Shown here: in pieces, positions 1-6,865 of the stretch
Layout: each line of letters begins with the position of its first letter
Position numbering within the stretch: the first letter of the stretch is position 1
Origin: Chitinophagaceae bacterium
GTDB lineage: Bacteria > Bacteroidota > Bacteroidia > Chitinophagales > Chitinophagaceae
DNA length: 15,265 nucleotides
NCBI GenBank assembly: GCA_023251335.1
Contig: JAHEZA010000010.1
Span: 1-15,265 of the forward strand
Direction: 5' to 3'
The notes under the pieces: model-generated
What the model saw: only the letters and a program-made list of their open reading frames with translations
Told to the model about the DNA's origin: nothing
The model's database searches: none
Translations under genes and position numbers: made by a program

Positions 1-2
1 TG

Positions 3-386
3 TACAAAAAAGAAGTCAAACAAGCCGCACAAGCAGGGGGAGCTGCATCCGATGAATTGGATGGTGGAGCATTATATACTGCTAATTGCCAGGCATGCCA
101 CCAGGATAATGGTGAAGGGTTGAAAGGGGCCTTCCCCGCACTGAAAGGAAGTAACATCGTTTTGAGCGATAGTGCAGAACTGATGGTAAATATTATTATC
201 AACGGATACGAAGGGCTGGCCTCACAGGGATATGGGCCGATGCCGCCCATCGGAACTACCAATAATTTATCAGCCGCAGAAATTTCAGCAATCATGAATC
301 ATGAAAAAACCAGTTGGGGTAATAATGCAAAGAAAGTAACACCCGACGAAATCCAGAAACTAATGGATGCAGTGAAAAAGAAATAA
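3..386 (+). CDS. c-type cytochrome, 5' end outside window (partial)
   Basis: The reading frame is open from the first full codon (position 3), so the true start and any signal peptide or upstream domain lie outside the window; a TTG at 57 is an unlikely start. The 127 visible residues hold one class I cytochrome c domain: the haem-binding CQACH motif is at visible residues 29-33 and the probable axial Met is in GYGPMPP (residue 80). The C-terminus ends in a charged tail (DAVKKK). It would carry electrons on the periplasmic side. It may be a small soluble or anchored cytochrome, or the C-terminal haem domain of a larger protein such as an oxidase subunit II or a nitrite reductase; the visible part cannot decide. 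It is followed after 24 bp by a small membrane protein and then by a truncated haemoglobin, which suggests a respiratory or nitrogen-oxide operon. Family assignment is firm, the specific role is inference. Confidence 0.88.
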   Translation, partial: YKKEVKQAAQAGGAASDELDGGALYTANCQACHQDNGEGLKGAFPALKGSNIVLSDSAELMVNIIINGYEGLASQGYGPMPPIGTTNNLSAAEISAIMNHEKTSWGNNAKKVTPDEIQKLMDAVKKK

Positions 387-410
387 AAATTTTTATAAAA
401 ATTGATCATT

Positions 411-668
411 ATGAAAAAAATATTATTATTGATACCGATCATGACGTATGGATTTGTTGCTACGGCATGCCCGGCTTGTGAAGCGCAGCAGCCAAAAGTT
501 TTAAGAGGTATTGTTCATGGATCGGGCCCTACCAGCAATTGGGATTATGTAGCAGGCATTGTAACGCTTATTATTGTAATCGCAGTACTTTTCTATAGCA
601 TTAAATGGATGATTAATCCCGGGGAAAAAGAAGCAGACCATATTAAACGGAATGTTTTAAATTTTTAA
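411..668 (+). CDS. small CxxC membrane protein, function unknown
   Basis: An 85-residue protein. I chose the ATG at 411 over a TTG nine bases upstream because it begins a good signal sequence (MKKILLLIPIM). A CPAC motif at residues 20-23 sits directly after the hydrophobic stretch. C20 could be a loose lipobox cysteine, or the pair could bind metal or form a disulfide. A second hydrophobic segment (about 45-67) is a clear membrane helix, followed by a short charged tail that would face the cytoplasm. I do not recognise a named family. Its position between a c-type cytochrome and a gene 3 bp downstream suggests an accessory or assembly protein of the same complex. That is inference from context only. 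Confidence 0.72.
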   Translation: MKKILLLIPIMTYGFVATACPACEAQQPKVLRGIVHGSGPTSNWDYVAGIVTLIIVIAVLFYSIKWMINPGEKEADHIKRNVLNF

Positions 669-671
669 AAT

Positions 672-1076
672 ATGGAAGAAAGAAGTTCTATCATCATTTT
701 TATTGACGATGACCCGCAGCCGGTAGGGTCGTTCAAATCGCCCATTAATTTTGAGCTTGACACCAGTAAGTTGGTGGACGGAGAACATTATTTGCGCATT
801 GTAAGCAAAGACCCAAACGGGAAAGAAGGCATACGAAAAATTCCATTTACGGTGCGCAACGGTCCGGACATTTCTGTGGAGGGATTGCATGATAACCAGG
901 TGGTGGACGGCGTGATCCCCGTGATGATAAATGCTTATGGCAAAGGGGACCAAAAAATATTTTTAATAGAAGGAAGCGAAGTGCCCAGGAGCATTCCCGG
1001 TTGGATTTGGATCGTTCATATCCTAATCGGGGCATGGGCCATTTATTATTTAATAACTCAATTAGCAGCACCGTGA
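672..1076 (+). CDS. tail-anchored Ig-like membrane protein, function unknown
   Basis: A 134-residue protein starting at ATG 3 bp after the previous stop. Residues 5-90 look like beta-strands of an Ig-like fold (for example FELDTSKLVDGEHYLRI at about 27-43, and a second strand set around VVDGVIPVMINAYG), with no cysteine. A single hydrophobic segment at about 110-131 (WIWIVHILIGAWAIYYLI) would anchor the C-terminus in the membrane. There is no N-terminal signal peptide, so the orientation of the soluble domain is uncertain. The stop codon overlaps the GTG start of the truncated haemoglobin gene by 4 bp, so the two are probably translationally coupled. I do not recognise a characterised family. 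A role in the same cytochrome-containing complex is inferred from the operon. Confidence 0.72.
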   Translation: MEERSSIIIFIDDDPQPVGSFKSPINFELDTSKLVDGEHYLRIVSKDPNGKEGIRKIPFTVRNGPDISVEGLHDNQVVDGVIPVMINAYGKGDQKIFLIEGSEVPRSIPGWIWIVHILIGAWAIYYLITQLAAP

Positions 1077-1471
1077 TTCAAGATAAAAAAGATATTCTTC
1101 GGTTAGACGATGTCAAACTTTTGGTAGATACTTTCTACCGTAAAGTGAGAGAAGATGAACTGATAGGCCCTATATTTAATGAAAGAATACAGGATCGATG
1201 GCCGCAACATTTGGCGAAAATGTATACTTTCTGGCAAACAGTATTGCTGGGCGAACATACTTATTACGGAAGCCCGTTTCCACCTCATGCAAAGTTACCT
1301 GTAGAGAAAGAGCATTTCGAAAGATGGCTGGAATTGTTTTCACAAACATTAGATGAATTATTTACTGGTGAAGTAGCAAATGAAGCTATGTGGAGGGCCA
1401 ATAAAATGGCTGAAATGTTTCAATACAAGATTAATCATTACAGGCAAAATGCCACCAATAGTTTAATTTAA
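1073..1471 (+). CDS. group III truncated haemoglobin
   Basis: A 132-residue haem protein of the truncated (2-on-2) globin family, group III. I chose the GTG at 1073: it overlaps the preceding TGA (GTGA), and the product then has the usual family length, whereas a longer TTG start at 1001 would lie inside the upstream gene. The residues expected for this group, as known from Campylobacter jejuni Ctb, are visible: Tyr22 in FYRKV (B10), His46 (E7), proximal His72 in PPHAKLP (F8) and Trp85 in RWLELF (G8). Known members bind O2 and NO and are linked to nitrosative stress or microaerobic respiration. Being last in an operon with a c-type cytochrome supports a role in protecting or serving that respiratory branch. 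The family call is strong; the ligand chemistry here is inference. Confidence 0.9.
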   Translation: MIQDKKDILRLDDVKLLVDTFYRKVREDELIGPIFNERIQDRWPQHLAKMYTFWQTVLLGEHTYYGSPFPPHAKLPVEKEHFERWLELFSQTLDELFTGEVANEAMWRANKMAEMFQYKINHYRQNATNSLI

Positions 1472-1480
1472 TAAACGAAA

Positions 1481-1523
1481 TTTTAGCCTTCAGCTTTACA
1501 CTTTCGGCCTTTAGCGTTTCAGC
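1481..1523. repeat. degenerate heptamer tandem repeat
   Basis: Five consecutive 7-bp units (starting at 1481, 1488, 1495, 1502 and 1509) and a last 8-bp unit at 1516-1523 follow the pattern YTTYAGC, for example TTTTAGC then CTTCAGC. The array lies between the convergent truncated haemoglobin and GH3 genes and has no coding role. The period is read directly from the sequence; the function is unknown. Confidence 0.6.
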
Positions 1524-1590
1524 AGTAAAAGAACTTATTATCCTGATTTTTGTTTTTGTATTCATTCGTGTCCGGTTGGCAGCGATCAGC

Positions 1591-1618
1591 AAGGCGTAGC
1601 TGTTTAGCTTTTCGCCTT
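1591..1618. terminator. possible bidirectional terminator hairpin
   Basis: AAGGCG (1591-1596) pairs with CGCCTT (1613-1618), and an inner AGCT/AGCT pair closes over a GTTT loop. A run of four T begins at 1617, overlapping the end of the right arm on the + strand. It lies between convergent genes and covers the GH3 stop codon at 1604-1606. The stem is short and has an internal bulge, so this is a candidate only. Confidence 0.35.
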
Positions 1619-3145
1619 TTGCATTCCGCTTCCACCGCCATTCTCAAGCAGCAATATTTCTTCGATCATAATTCTTTCATTGCTTAGCCTTGGCACTTTG
1701 TGCTGGCCTCCAAGTCTTCCCTTGCTCTTCAGCCATTTAGTAAACGTTTCTTTTTTTAGAGAGTGAACAATTGGAAGGCTGAGTGCGATATTTTTATGTC
1801 GTTTGGCTTCGTAATCGCTGTTTAACGATTTCAGCGCTTCATCCAGTTCAATAATAAATTTCTTTAAATCGGCAGGGGGAGTCTCAAATTCAATAAGCCA
1901 TTCATGAGCTCCGTTTTTATTTTCACTGAAGAAAACAGGCGCAGCTGTATAATCTTTTACCAAAGCCCCCGTCCGGGCTGAAGCTATTGCAATGGCTTTA
2001 TCCGAATTGTCCACAATGACTTCTTCACCAAAAGCATTCATATAATGTTTTACTCTTCCTGTTACCTTTATTTTAAAAGGCTTTAACGAAGTGAATTGAA
2101 CCGTATCACCAATCAGATACCGCCAAAGACCACCATTGGTACTTATTACCAAAGCGTAATTTTTATGTAGCTGTACCTCTTTAAGGCCGATTGTGTTTGG
2201 ATTTGGCTTTTTATATTCATCTGCGGGAAGGAATTCATAAAAAATTCCATGGTCTGTAAAAAGCAATAGCCCATCGTCGTCGGGTTTATTTTGCGCAGCA
2301 ATAAAACCTTCGCTGGCATTATAAATCTCCAGGTAATTGATGGGCGATCCTATTAGCTTGTTCACTTGCTCGCGGTAAGGCGTAAACGAAACACCACCAT
2401 GCATATATAACTCCAGGTTGGGCCATACTTCTTTTAATGTTTTTTTTCCTGAAATTTCAAGGATACGTTTTATCAGGATAATCGTCCACGTAGGTACGCC
2501 CGCAAGTGAAGTTACATTTTCGTTAATGGTAGATTTGGCAAGCTGTTCTATTTTGCTTTCCCATTCATCCAGCAAGGCAATGCTGAGGTCCGGTGTGCGT
2601 ATCCAATGCCCCCAAAACGGTGTGTTCTGCATCAATACGGCACTTAGGTCGCCATATTGAATCTCCCCATCAATATTGTGAACCTGGTGGCTTCCTCCTA
2701 CTACCAGGCTTTTGCCTGTAAGCAATTCACTGTCCGGAAAATTTTTGTAATAATTGGTGAGTACATCTTTGGAAGCTTTAAAATGAATATCCTTCAGGCT
2801 TTGTTCGCTTATCGGAATGAATTTACTTTTATCTGAAGTGGTGCCGCTACTTTTTGCAAACCAATAGATGGGTGTGTTCCACAGAATATTTTCTTCGCCC
2901 GCCATCATTCTGTTGATGTAAGGTTTCAGGTCGTCATATTCATGAATCGGAACTCGCGTTTTAAAATCTTTTACCGTAAATAATCTTGAGAATTTATATT
3001 TTCTTCCAAACTCTGTGTATTGAGCCTGCGTTACCAAATGCTGCAACACATTTCTTTGGGCCGATATGGGGAAACTAATCCAATTTTGAATACCCCATAA
3101 GCGCATCCTTGCTAAACGTGATATGACAGGGCTCAGAAGTTTCAA
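1604..3145 (-). CDS. GH3 auxin-responsive promoter family protein
   Basis: A 513-residue member of the GH3 family of adenylate-forming enzymes. Plant members join acyl acids such as indole-acetate or jasmonate to amino acids through an acyl-AMP; the substrate of bacterial members is not known to me. The three nucleotide-binding motifs are in order: the P-loop-like SSGTTSDKSK (99-108), YNASEG (275-280) and RYLIGD (342-347). A conserved GGQHKVPRLSNER element is near the C-terminus (479-491), so the protein looks complete. I place the start at TTG 3145 because residues 1-13 fit the N-terminal helix of the family; the first ATG is at 3106 (Met14) and remains possible. The gene lies downstream of lptB on the same strand with a 106-bp gap. 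Length and motifs show an intact enzyme; its role in this organism is open. Confidence 0.88.
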   Translation of the reverse strand: MKLLSPVISRLARMRLWGIQNWISFPISAQRNVLQHLVTQAQYTEFGRKYKFSRLFTVKDFKTRVPIHEYDDLKPYINRMMAGEENILWNTPIYWFAKSSGTTSDKSKFIPISEQSLKDIHFKASKDVLTNYYKNFPDSELLTGKSLVVGGSHQVHNIDGEIQYGDLSAVLMQNTPFWGHWIRTPDLSIALLDEWESKIEQLAKSTINENVTSLAGVPTWTIILIKRILEISGKKTLKEVWPNLELYMHGGVSFTPYREQVNKLIGSPINYLEIYNASEGFIAAQNKPDDDGLLLFTDHGIFYEFLPADEYKKPNPNTIGLKEVQLHKNYALVISTNGGLWRYLIGDTVQFTSLKPFKIKVTGRVKHYMNAFGEEVIVDNSDKAIAIASARTGALVKDYTAAPVFFSENKNGAHEWLIEFETPPADLKKFIIELDEALKSLNSDYEAKRHKNIALSLPIVHSLKKETFTKWLKSKGRLGGQHKVPRLSNERIMIEEILLLENGGGSGMQKAKS

Positions 3146-3243
3146 GTTAATTTGTTAACTGTTTATTGGTTAATTAGTTTTTGGTTCATTTGCTTTTTGA
3201 TTGTTGCTTGCCTTTTGTTTTTCTGGCTCTTGATTCTCGGCCT
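3146..3243. repeat. 14-unit degenerate heptamer array
   Basis: From the base next to the GH3 start codon, 14 consecutive 7-bp units can be laid out exactly over 98 bp. On the minus strand they have the form NNNNNCA or NNNNNAA, for example ATAAACA followed by GTTAACA. It fills most of the gap between lptB and the GH3 gene. The units are diverged, so the phase is best seen at positions 5-7 of each unit. Function unknown. Confidence 0.5.
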
Positions 3244-3251
3244 CTTTCCCC

Positions 3252-4013
3252 TCACTTAAACACATCTGTATGCAAATAATCCTTTCTTTTCAGCTCAAAA
3301 TTTCTTCCAAGGTACAAGCGCTTCACTTGTTCATCTTTCGCCAACACGTCGGCAGTTCCTTCAATAAATATTTTACCTTCTATCAACAGGTAAGCGCGGT
3401 CGCAAATAGAAAGCGTTTCATTTACATTGTGGTCGGTAATCAATATCCCGATGTTTTTATATTTCAGCCTGGTAACGATTGACTGAATATCTTCTACAGC
3501 AATAGGATCAATACCCGCAAAAGGTTCGTCAAGTAAAATGAACTTGGGATCAACCGCCAAGGCACGGGCAATTTCTGTTCGCCGTCTTTCGCCTCCACTT
3601 AATACATCCCCATTGCTTTTGCGCACATGGTCGAGATTGAATTCCGCGATCAGGATTTCGAGTTTTTCCTTTTGCTCCTTTTTAGAAAGCCTGGTCATTT
3701 CTAATACTGCAGTAATATTATCTTCTACGGTAAGTTTTCTAAAAATACTTGCTTCCTGAGGCAGGTAGCCTAATCCCATTTTGGCTCTTTTGTACATCGG
3801 CAGTTTGGTAATATTCTGCTCATTCAAAAAAACATTTCCATCATCTGGTTTTACCAATCCCACTACCTGGTAAAATGACGTGGTTTTTCCCGCGCCATTA
3901 GGGCCGAGCAAACCCACAATTTCACCCTGGCTTACCTGGAAGGAAACTTTGTTATTTACAGTGCGTTTGCCGTATTTTTTTGTCAGGTCTTTTGCGAAAA
4001 TCGTCTGGTTCAA
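3252..4013 (-). CDS. lptB: LPS export ABC transporter ATP-binding protein LptB
   Basis: A 253-residue ABC ATPase that in known systems works with LptF/LptG in the inner membrane to extract lipopolysaccharide and drive it along the Lpt bridge to the outer membrane. All nucleotide-binding elements are present: Walker [10 protein letters not shown] (37-45), Q-loop Gln86, signature LSGGERRR (138-145), Walker B FILLDEP (158-164) and switch His195. The stretch [15 protein letters not shown] (80-94) and the end [10 protein letters not shown] are typical of LptB rather than other ABC ATPases. The only usable start is TTG at 4013: a stop codon lies just upstream in frame and the next Met is past Walker A. 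A promoter-like pair of boxes sits just upstream. No lptF, lptG or lptC neighbour is in the window, as is common for this gene in Bacteroidetes. Confidence 0.93.
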   Translation of the reverse strand: MNQTIFAKDLTKKYGKRTVNNKVSFQVSQGEIVGLLGPNGAGKTTSFYQVVGLVKPDDGNVFLNEQNITKLPMYKRAKMGLGYLPQEASIFRKLTVEDNITAVLEMTRLSKKEQKEKLEILIAEFNLDHVRKSNGDVLSGGERRRTEIARALAVDPKFILLDEPFAGIDPIAVEDIQSIVTRLKYKNIGILITDHNVNETLSICDRAYLLIEGKIFIEGTADVLAKDEQVKRLYLGRNFELKRKDYLHTDVFK

Positions 4014-4360
4014 ATAGTTTTATTTTTTATAAAAATACGTGAATGAAAATAAATTGGAGCAAAGTTCAATTCTTTTAGCTTTTTCTACATCGCAACATCT
4101 TTTTTTTAAAATGAAATTCTTTGATTTTTGTTGCTTTACTGAAACTTTAGACAAATTTTATTGCGCTTATATTATCCTCAAAAAATAAAGTGGGCTATAC
4201 AAAACCTGGAAGGTATAGTAGATACACAAATAACAGCAATTTTTATTTTTTATAAATCATTTGAAATCATCGAATCTAAATTAGGAGCAAAAAAAACTGA
4301 ATCTGTTTATCGAAGAATTCTTACATTCATGCCTTATTTTTAAAACTTATTAATATTATC
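4014..4360. other. 347-bp intergenic region between divergent genes
   Basis: This AT-rich gap separates lptB (minus) from the GMC dehydrogenase (plus) and should carry the promoters of both. Apart from the lptB promoter candidate I see no repeat, RNA gene or convincing terminator. A 60-codon open frame at 4161-4343 starts with TTG and resembles no protein I recognise; I treat it as chance. Confidence 0.5.
4030..4063 (-). promoter_or_regulatory. candidate Bacteroidetes-type promoter for lptB
   Basis: Reading the minus strand, TTTG (4063-4060) is followed after 22 bp by TATTTTTA (4037-4030), which matches the Bacteroidetes -33 TTTG / -7 TAnnTTTG pattern except for the last base. Transcription would begin about 10 bases before the TTG start. 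Such matches arise by chance in AT-rich DNA, so confidence is low. Confidence 0.3.
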
Positions 4361-6100
4361 ATGGGAGATCTTCAAATTAAAGTTCAGCCAAAAAAATACG
4401 ATGCAGTTATAGTTGGCTCAGGTGCAGGTGGAGGCATGGCAGCCTATGTTTTAGCGAATGCTGGTTTAAAAGTCTGTTTGTTGGAAGCAGGCCCCAATTT
4501 TAATCCTGCTGTAGATTCCAAACAATTACAAAACCCATGGGAATCGCCGCGCAGGGGCGCCAGCACAAAGTATCGGCCTTTTGGAGATTTTGACGGATGC
4601 TACTGGGGATGGGAAATTGACGGCGAACCTTATACCAATGCCAAAGGATCTAATTGGGAATGGTGGCGTGCGAGAATGCTGGGTGGCAGAACCAATCACT
4701 GGGGAAGAATTTCTTTACGTTTTGGTCCAAAAGATTTTAAACACAAAAGCATTGACGGGCTTGGTGATGATTGGCCAATAGGATATGAAGACGTAAAACC
4801 CTATTATGATAAAATAGATAAGCTGCTTGGCGTGTTTGGCACGAATGAGGGATTGGTAGATGATCCGGACGGGATTTTTCTTCCTCCACCAAAGCCACGT
4901 TTACATGAGCTGATGATAAAAAAAGCAGCTACAGGAATTGGGATTCCGGTAATTCCTTCCCGGCTTTCTATTCTTACCAAAAAGATAAATGATACGCGTG
5001 GACAATGTTTCTTTTGCGCACAATGCGGACGCAGTTGCAAAATATTTGCAGATTTTTCATCATCATCAGCATTGGTAATGCCTGCTCTTGCCACCGGAAA
5101 CGTAGATCTTGTGGTGAATGCCATGGCCCGGGAGGTACTCACCAATAAGGACGGGTTGGCAACAGGTGTATCTTATGTAAATAAAGAAGATATGCAAGAA
5201 TACCAGGTAATGGGAAGAACGATTATCCTGGGTGCCAGCGCCTGCGAATCAGCCAGGTTATTATTGAATTCAAAATCGCAGCGCCATCCAAACGGTTTAG
5301 GAAATTCAAGTGATGTAGTGGGACACTACCTGCACGATTCTACAGGTGCTGATATGGGCGGAATCATTCCTGATCTCTTTGACCGCAAACGCTATAATGA
5401 AGACGGAGTGGGCGGTATGCACGTTTACACGCCCTGGTGGCTTGACAATAAAAAGCTTGATTTTCCCCGTGGATATCATATAGAATATGGTGGAGGTTTT
5501 GGAATGCCTTTATATGGATTTCAATGGGGCATTGAAAATCTGAATGGAACTTATAAGGTAAAAGGAAAACAAAAAGAAGCGGGCGGATATGGCGCATCGC
5601 TAAAAGAAGATTATCGTTATTTCTTCGGCTCTCATGTAGGCATGGCCGGACGCGGAGAAACGGTAGCACGATACGACAACTTTTGCGAAATAGACCCAGC
5701 CGTAGTAGATGTATATGGTATTCCCGTTTTGCGTTTCAATACCAAATATTCAGATTATGAAATAAAGCAGGCGAAGCACATGAAAGAAACTTTCTCCGAA
5801 ATTTTGCATTCGATGGGCGCTGTTTCTATCTGGGGCGGTGATGACGGCCCTGAAGATAATTATGGCTTACATGCGCCGGGAAATATTATTCATGAAGGCG
5901 GCACGATACGTATGGGAAATGATCCTAAAAAAGCACCATTGAATAAATGGGCGCAGGCACATGAATGTAAAAATTTGTTTAATGTGGATGGCGGACAGTT
6001 TGTATCGCAGGGAGATAAAAACATTACATGGACTATCCTGGCCTTATCTATGCGCACATCGGAATATATCGTAGATCAGTTGAAAAAAAATGAGATTTAA
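4361..6100 (+). CDS. GMC family FAD-dependent dehydrogenase with four-Cys cluster
   Basis: A 579-residue flavoprotein of the glucose-methanol-choline family, of the bacterial type that includes the large subunits of gluconate, glucose and fructose dehydrogenases, which oxidise alcohol or sugar substrates and pass electrons to the respiratory chain. The dinucleotide-binding motif VIVGSGAGGG is at 16-25, the FAD-contacting MLGGRTNHWG at 106-115, and the active-site pair is probably His511 (in NIIHEGGT) and Asn554 (in DKNITW). Four cysteines at 216, 219, 222 and 226 (QCFFCAQCGRSC) fall in the region where some members bind a 3Fe-4S cluster. There is no signal peptide at the N-terminus, and the Tat-secreted small subunit that usually accompanies this type is not adjacent on either side. 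The substrate cannot be told from sequence. The ATG at 4361 directly precedes the Rossmann fold, so the start is secure. Confidence 0.88.
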   Translation: MGDLQIKVQPKKYDAVIVGSGAGGGMAAYVLANAGLKVCLLEAGPNFNPAVDSKQLQNPWESPRRGASTKYRPFGDFDGCYWGWEIDGEPYTNAKGSNWEWWRARMLGGRTNHWGRISLRFGPKDFKHKSIDGLGDDWPIGYEDVKPYYDKIDKLLGVFGTNEGLVDDPDGIFLPPPKPRLHELMIKKAATGIGIPVIPSRLSILTKKINDTRGQCFFCAQCGRSCKIFADFSSSSALVMPALATGNVDLVVNAMAREVLTNKDGLATGVSYVNKEDMQEYQVMGRTIILGASACESARLLLNSKSQRHPNGLGNSSDVVGHYLHDSTGADMGGIIPDLFDRKRYNEDGVGGMHVYTPWWLDNKKLDFPRGYHIEYGGGFGMPLYGFQWGIENLNGTYKVKGKQKEAGGYGASLKEDYRYFFGSHVGMAGRGETVARYDNFCEIDPAVVDVYGIPVLRFNTKYSDYEIKQAKHMKETFSEILHSMGAVSIWGGDDGPEDNYGLHAPGNIIHEGGTIRMGNDPKKAPLNKWAQAHECKNLFNVDGGQFVSQGDKNITWTILALSMRTSEYIVDQLKKNEI

Positions 6101-6367
6101 AATAAATGCGGTCCAGATTTTACCTCTTTTGATATTTCTTCCGCTTCGGATTTCTATCGGTAAAATTGCAAATGCCAGTAAACAAAGCTTTTTTAGGAAT
6201 TCTTAATTTTGTGGCAACGTTGTGATTCACTAAAACTCAACCATTCAATGGTGCACCTCATTCTATTTGCCTGAGCTACTTTTAAATCCTCCGGTTTTTT
6301 GCGAAGCATTTCTTAGCAGAAACAAAAAAAGGCTTCTCCGAAGAATTATTTTAATAACTTCCGTTTT
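6101..6367. other. intergenic region with two overlapping palindromes
   Basis: This 267-bp gap separates the GMC gene from the carboxylase operon. It holds ACCATTCAATGGT (6240-6252, six-base arms) overlapped by GGTGCACC (6250-6257), and a TAATTTTG box at 6204-6211 that fits the Bacteroidetes -7 consensus but has no clear -33 partner. These may be regulatory sites of the carboxylase operon; the evidence is weak. Confidence 0.35.
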
Positions 6368-6865
6368 ATGAAAAAACGATTTCAGGCAGTTGTCAATAAA
6401 AAACATCAGTTTGATTTAACTTCTGAAGACGCACTTCAGTTTCAAACGGTAAATGCTAACGGCATACATGCGCGGGATAAGCATGATTCTGTAAATGCGT
6501 CTATCCGGGCTGCTGACTTTCCAAATAAAAAATATACCATCAAAATCAATGCTGCATTTTACGAAGTGGAGTTGAAGAATGAATTGGAATTGCTTATTGA
6601 TGAACTGGGCTTGATGGCCAACGTTGCTGTTGTTTCAAACGAACTGATATCGCCGATGCCAGGGTTGATTGTTGACATATTAGTAAAAGCAGGTTCGAAA
6701 ATTACTACGGGCGATGGCCTTCTGATATTGGAAGCCATGAAAATGGAAAACAAATTAACGGCTTCACGCGATGGCGTCGTAAAGTGTGTATTGGTAAATG
6801 TTTCTGATGCGGTGGACAAGGGAGCGGTATTGATCGAATTTGAAAATGATGAAAAAGATAAATAA
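6368..6865 (+). CDS. biotin carboxyl carrier subunit with BT-like N-terminus
   Basis: A 165-residue carrier subunit of an acyl-CoA carboxylase. The C-terminal half (about 92-160) is a biotinyl domain with the canonical ILEAMKMEN motif; Lys125 is the biotin attachment site, and a SPMPG turn opens the domain (95-99). The first 90 residues are predicted beta-rich and end in an acidic helix (VELKNELELLIDELG, 67-81). By position this resembles the BT domain that joins the carboxylase and carrier domains in propionyl-CoA carboxylase alpha, but that is inference. No signal peptide; cytoplasmic. It overlaps the biotin carboxylase gene by 17 bp, which indicates coupled translation. As first gene of three it supplies the swinging arm between the two catalytic subunits. 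Confidence 0.88.
   Translation: MKKRFQAVVNKKHQFDLTSEDALQFQTVNANGIHARDKHDSVNASIRAADFPNKKYTIKINAAFYEVELKNELELLIDELGLMANVAVVSNELISPMPGLIVDILVKAGSKITTGDGLLILEAMKMENKLTASRDGVVKCVLVNVSDAVDKGAVLIEFENDEKDK

Noticed and set aside
657..953. Open frames on the minus strand across the first operon
   Set aside because: They are antisense to a tightly packed operon, their products show no domain, and their composition is explained by the plus-strand genes.
1001..1072. Longer N-terminus for the truncated haemoglobin from a TTG at 1001
   Set aside because: It would lie inside the membrane-helix coding part of the previous gene and exceed family length; the GTG at 1073 gives the typical size and a GTGA overlap.
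4161..4343. 60-codon open frame upstream of the GMC dehydrogenase, considered as a possible small subunit
   Set aside because: It begins with TTG, is short, has no signal or Tat motif, and resembles no dehydrogenase small subunit; composition matches the non-coding surroundings.
6138..6148. TCCG-CTT-CGGA mini-hairpin after the GMC gene as a terminator
   Set aside because: A four-base stem with only three T after it is likely by chance.
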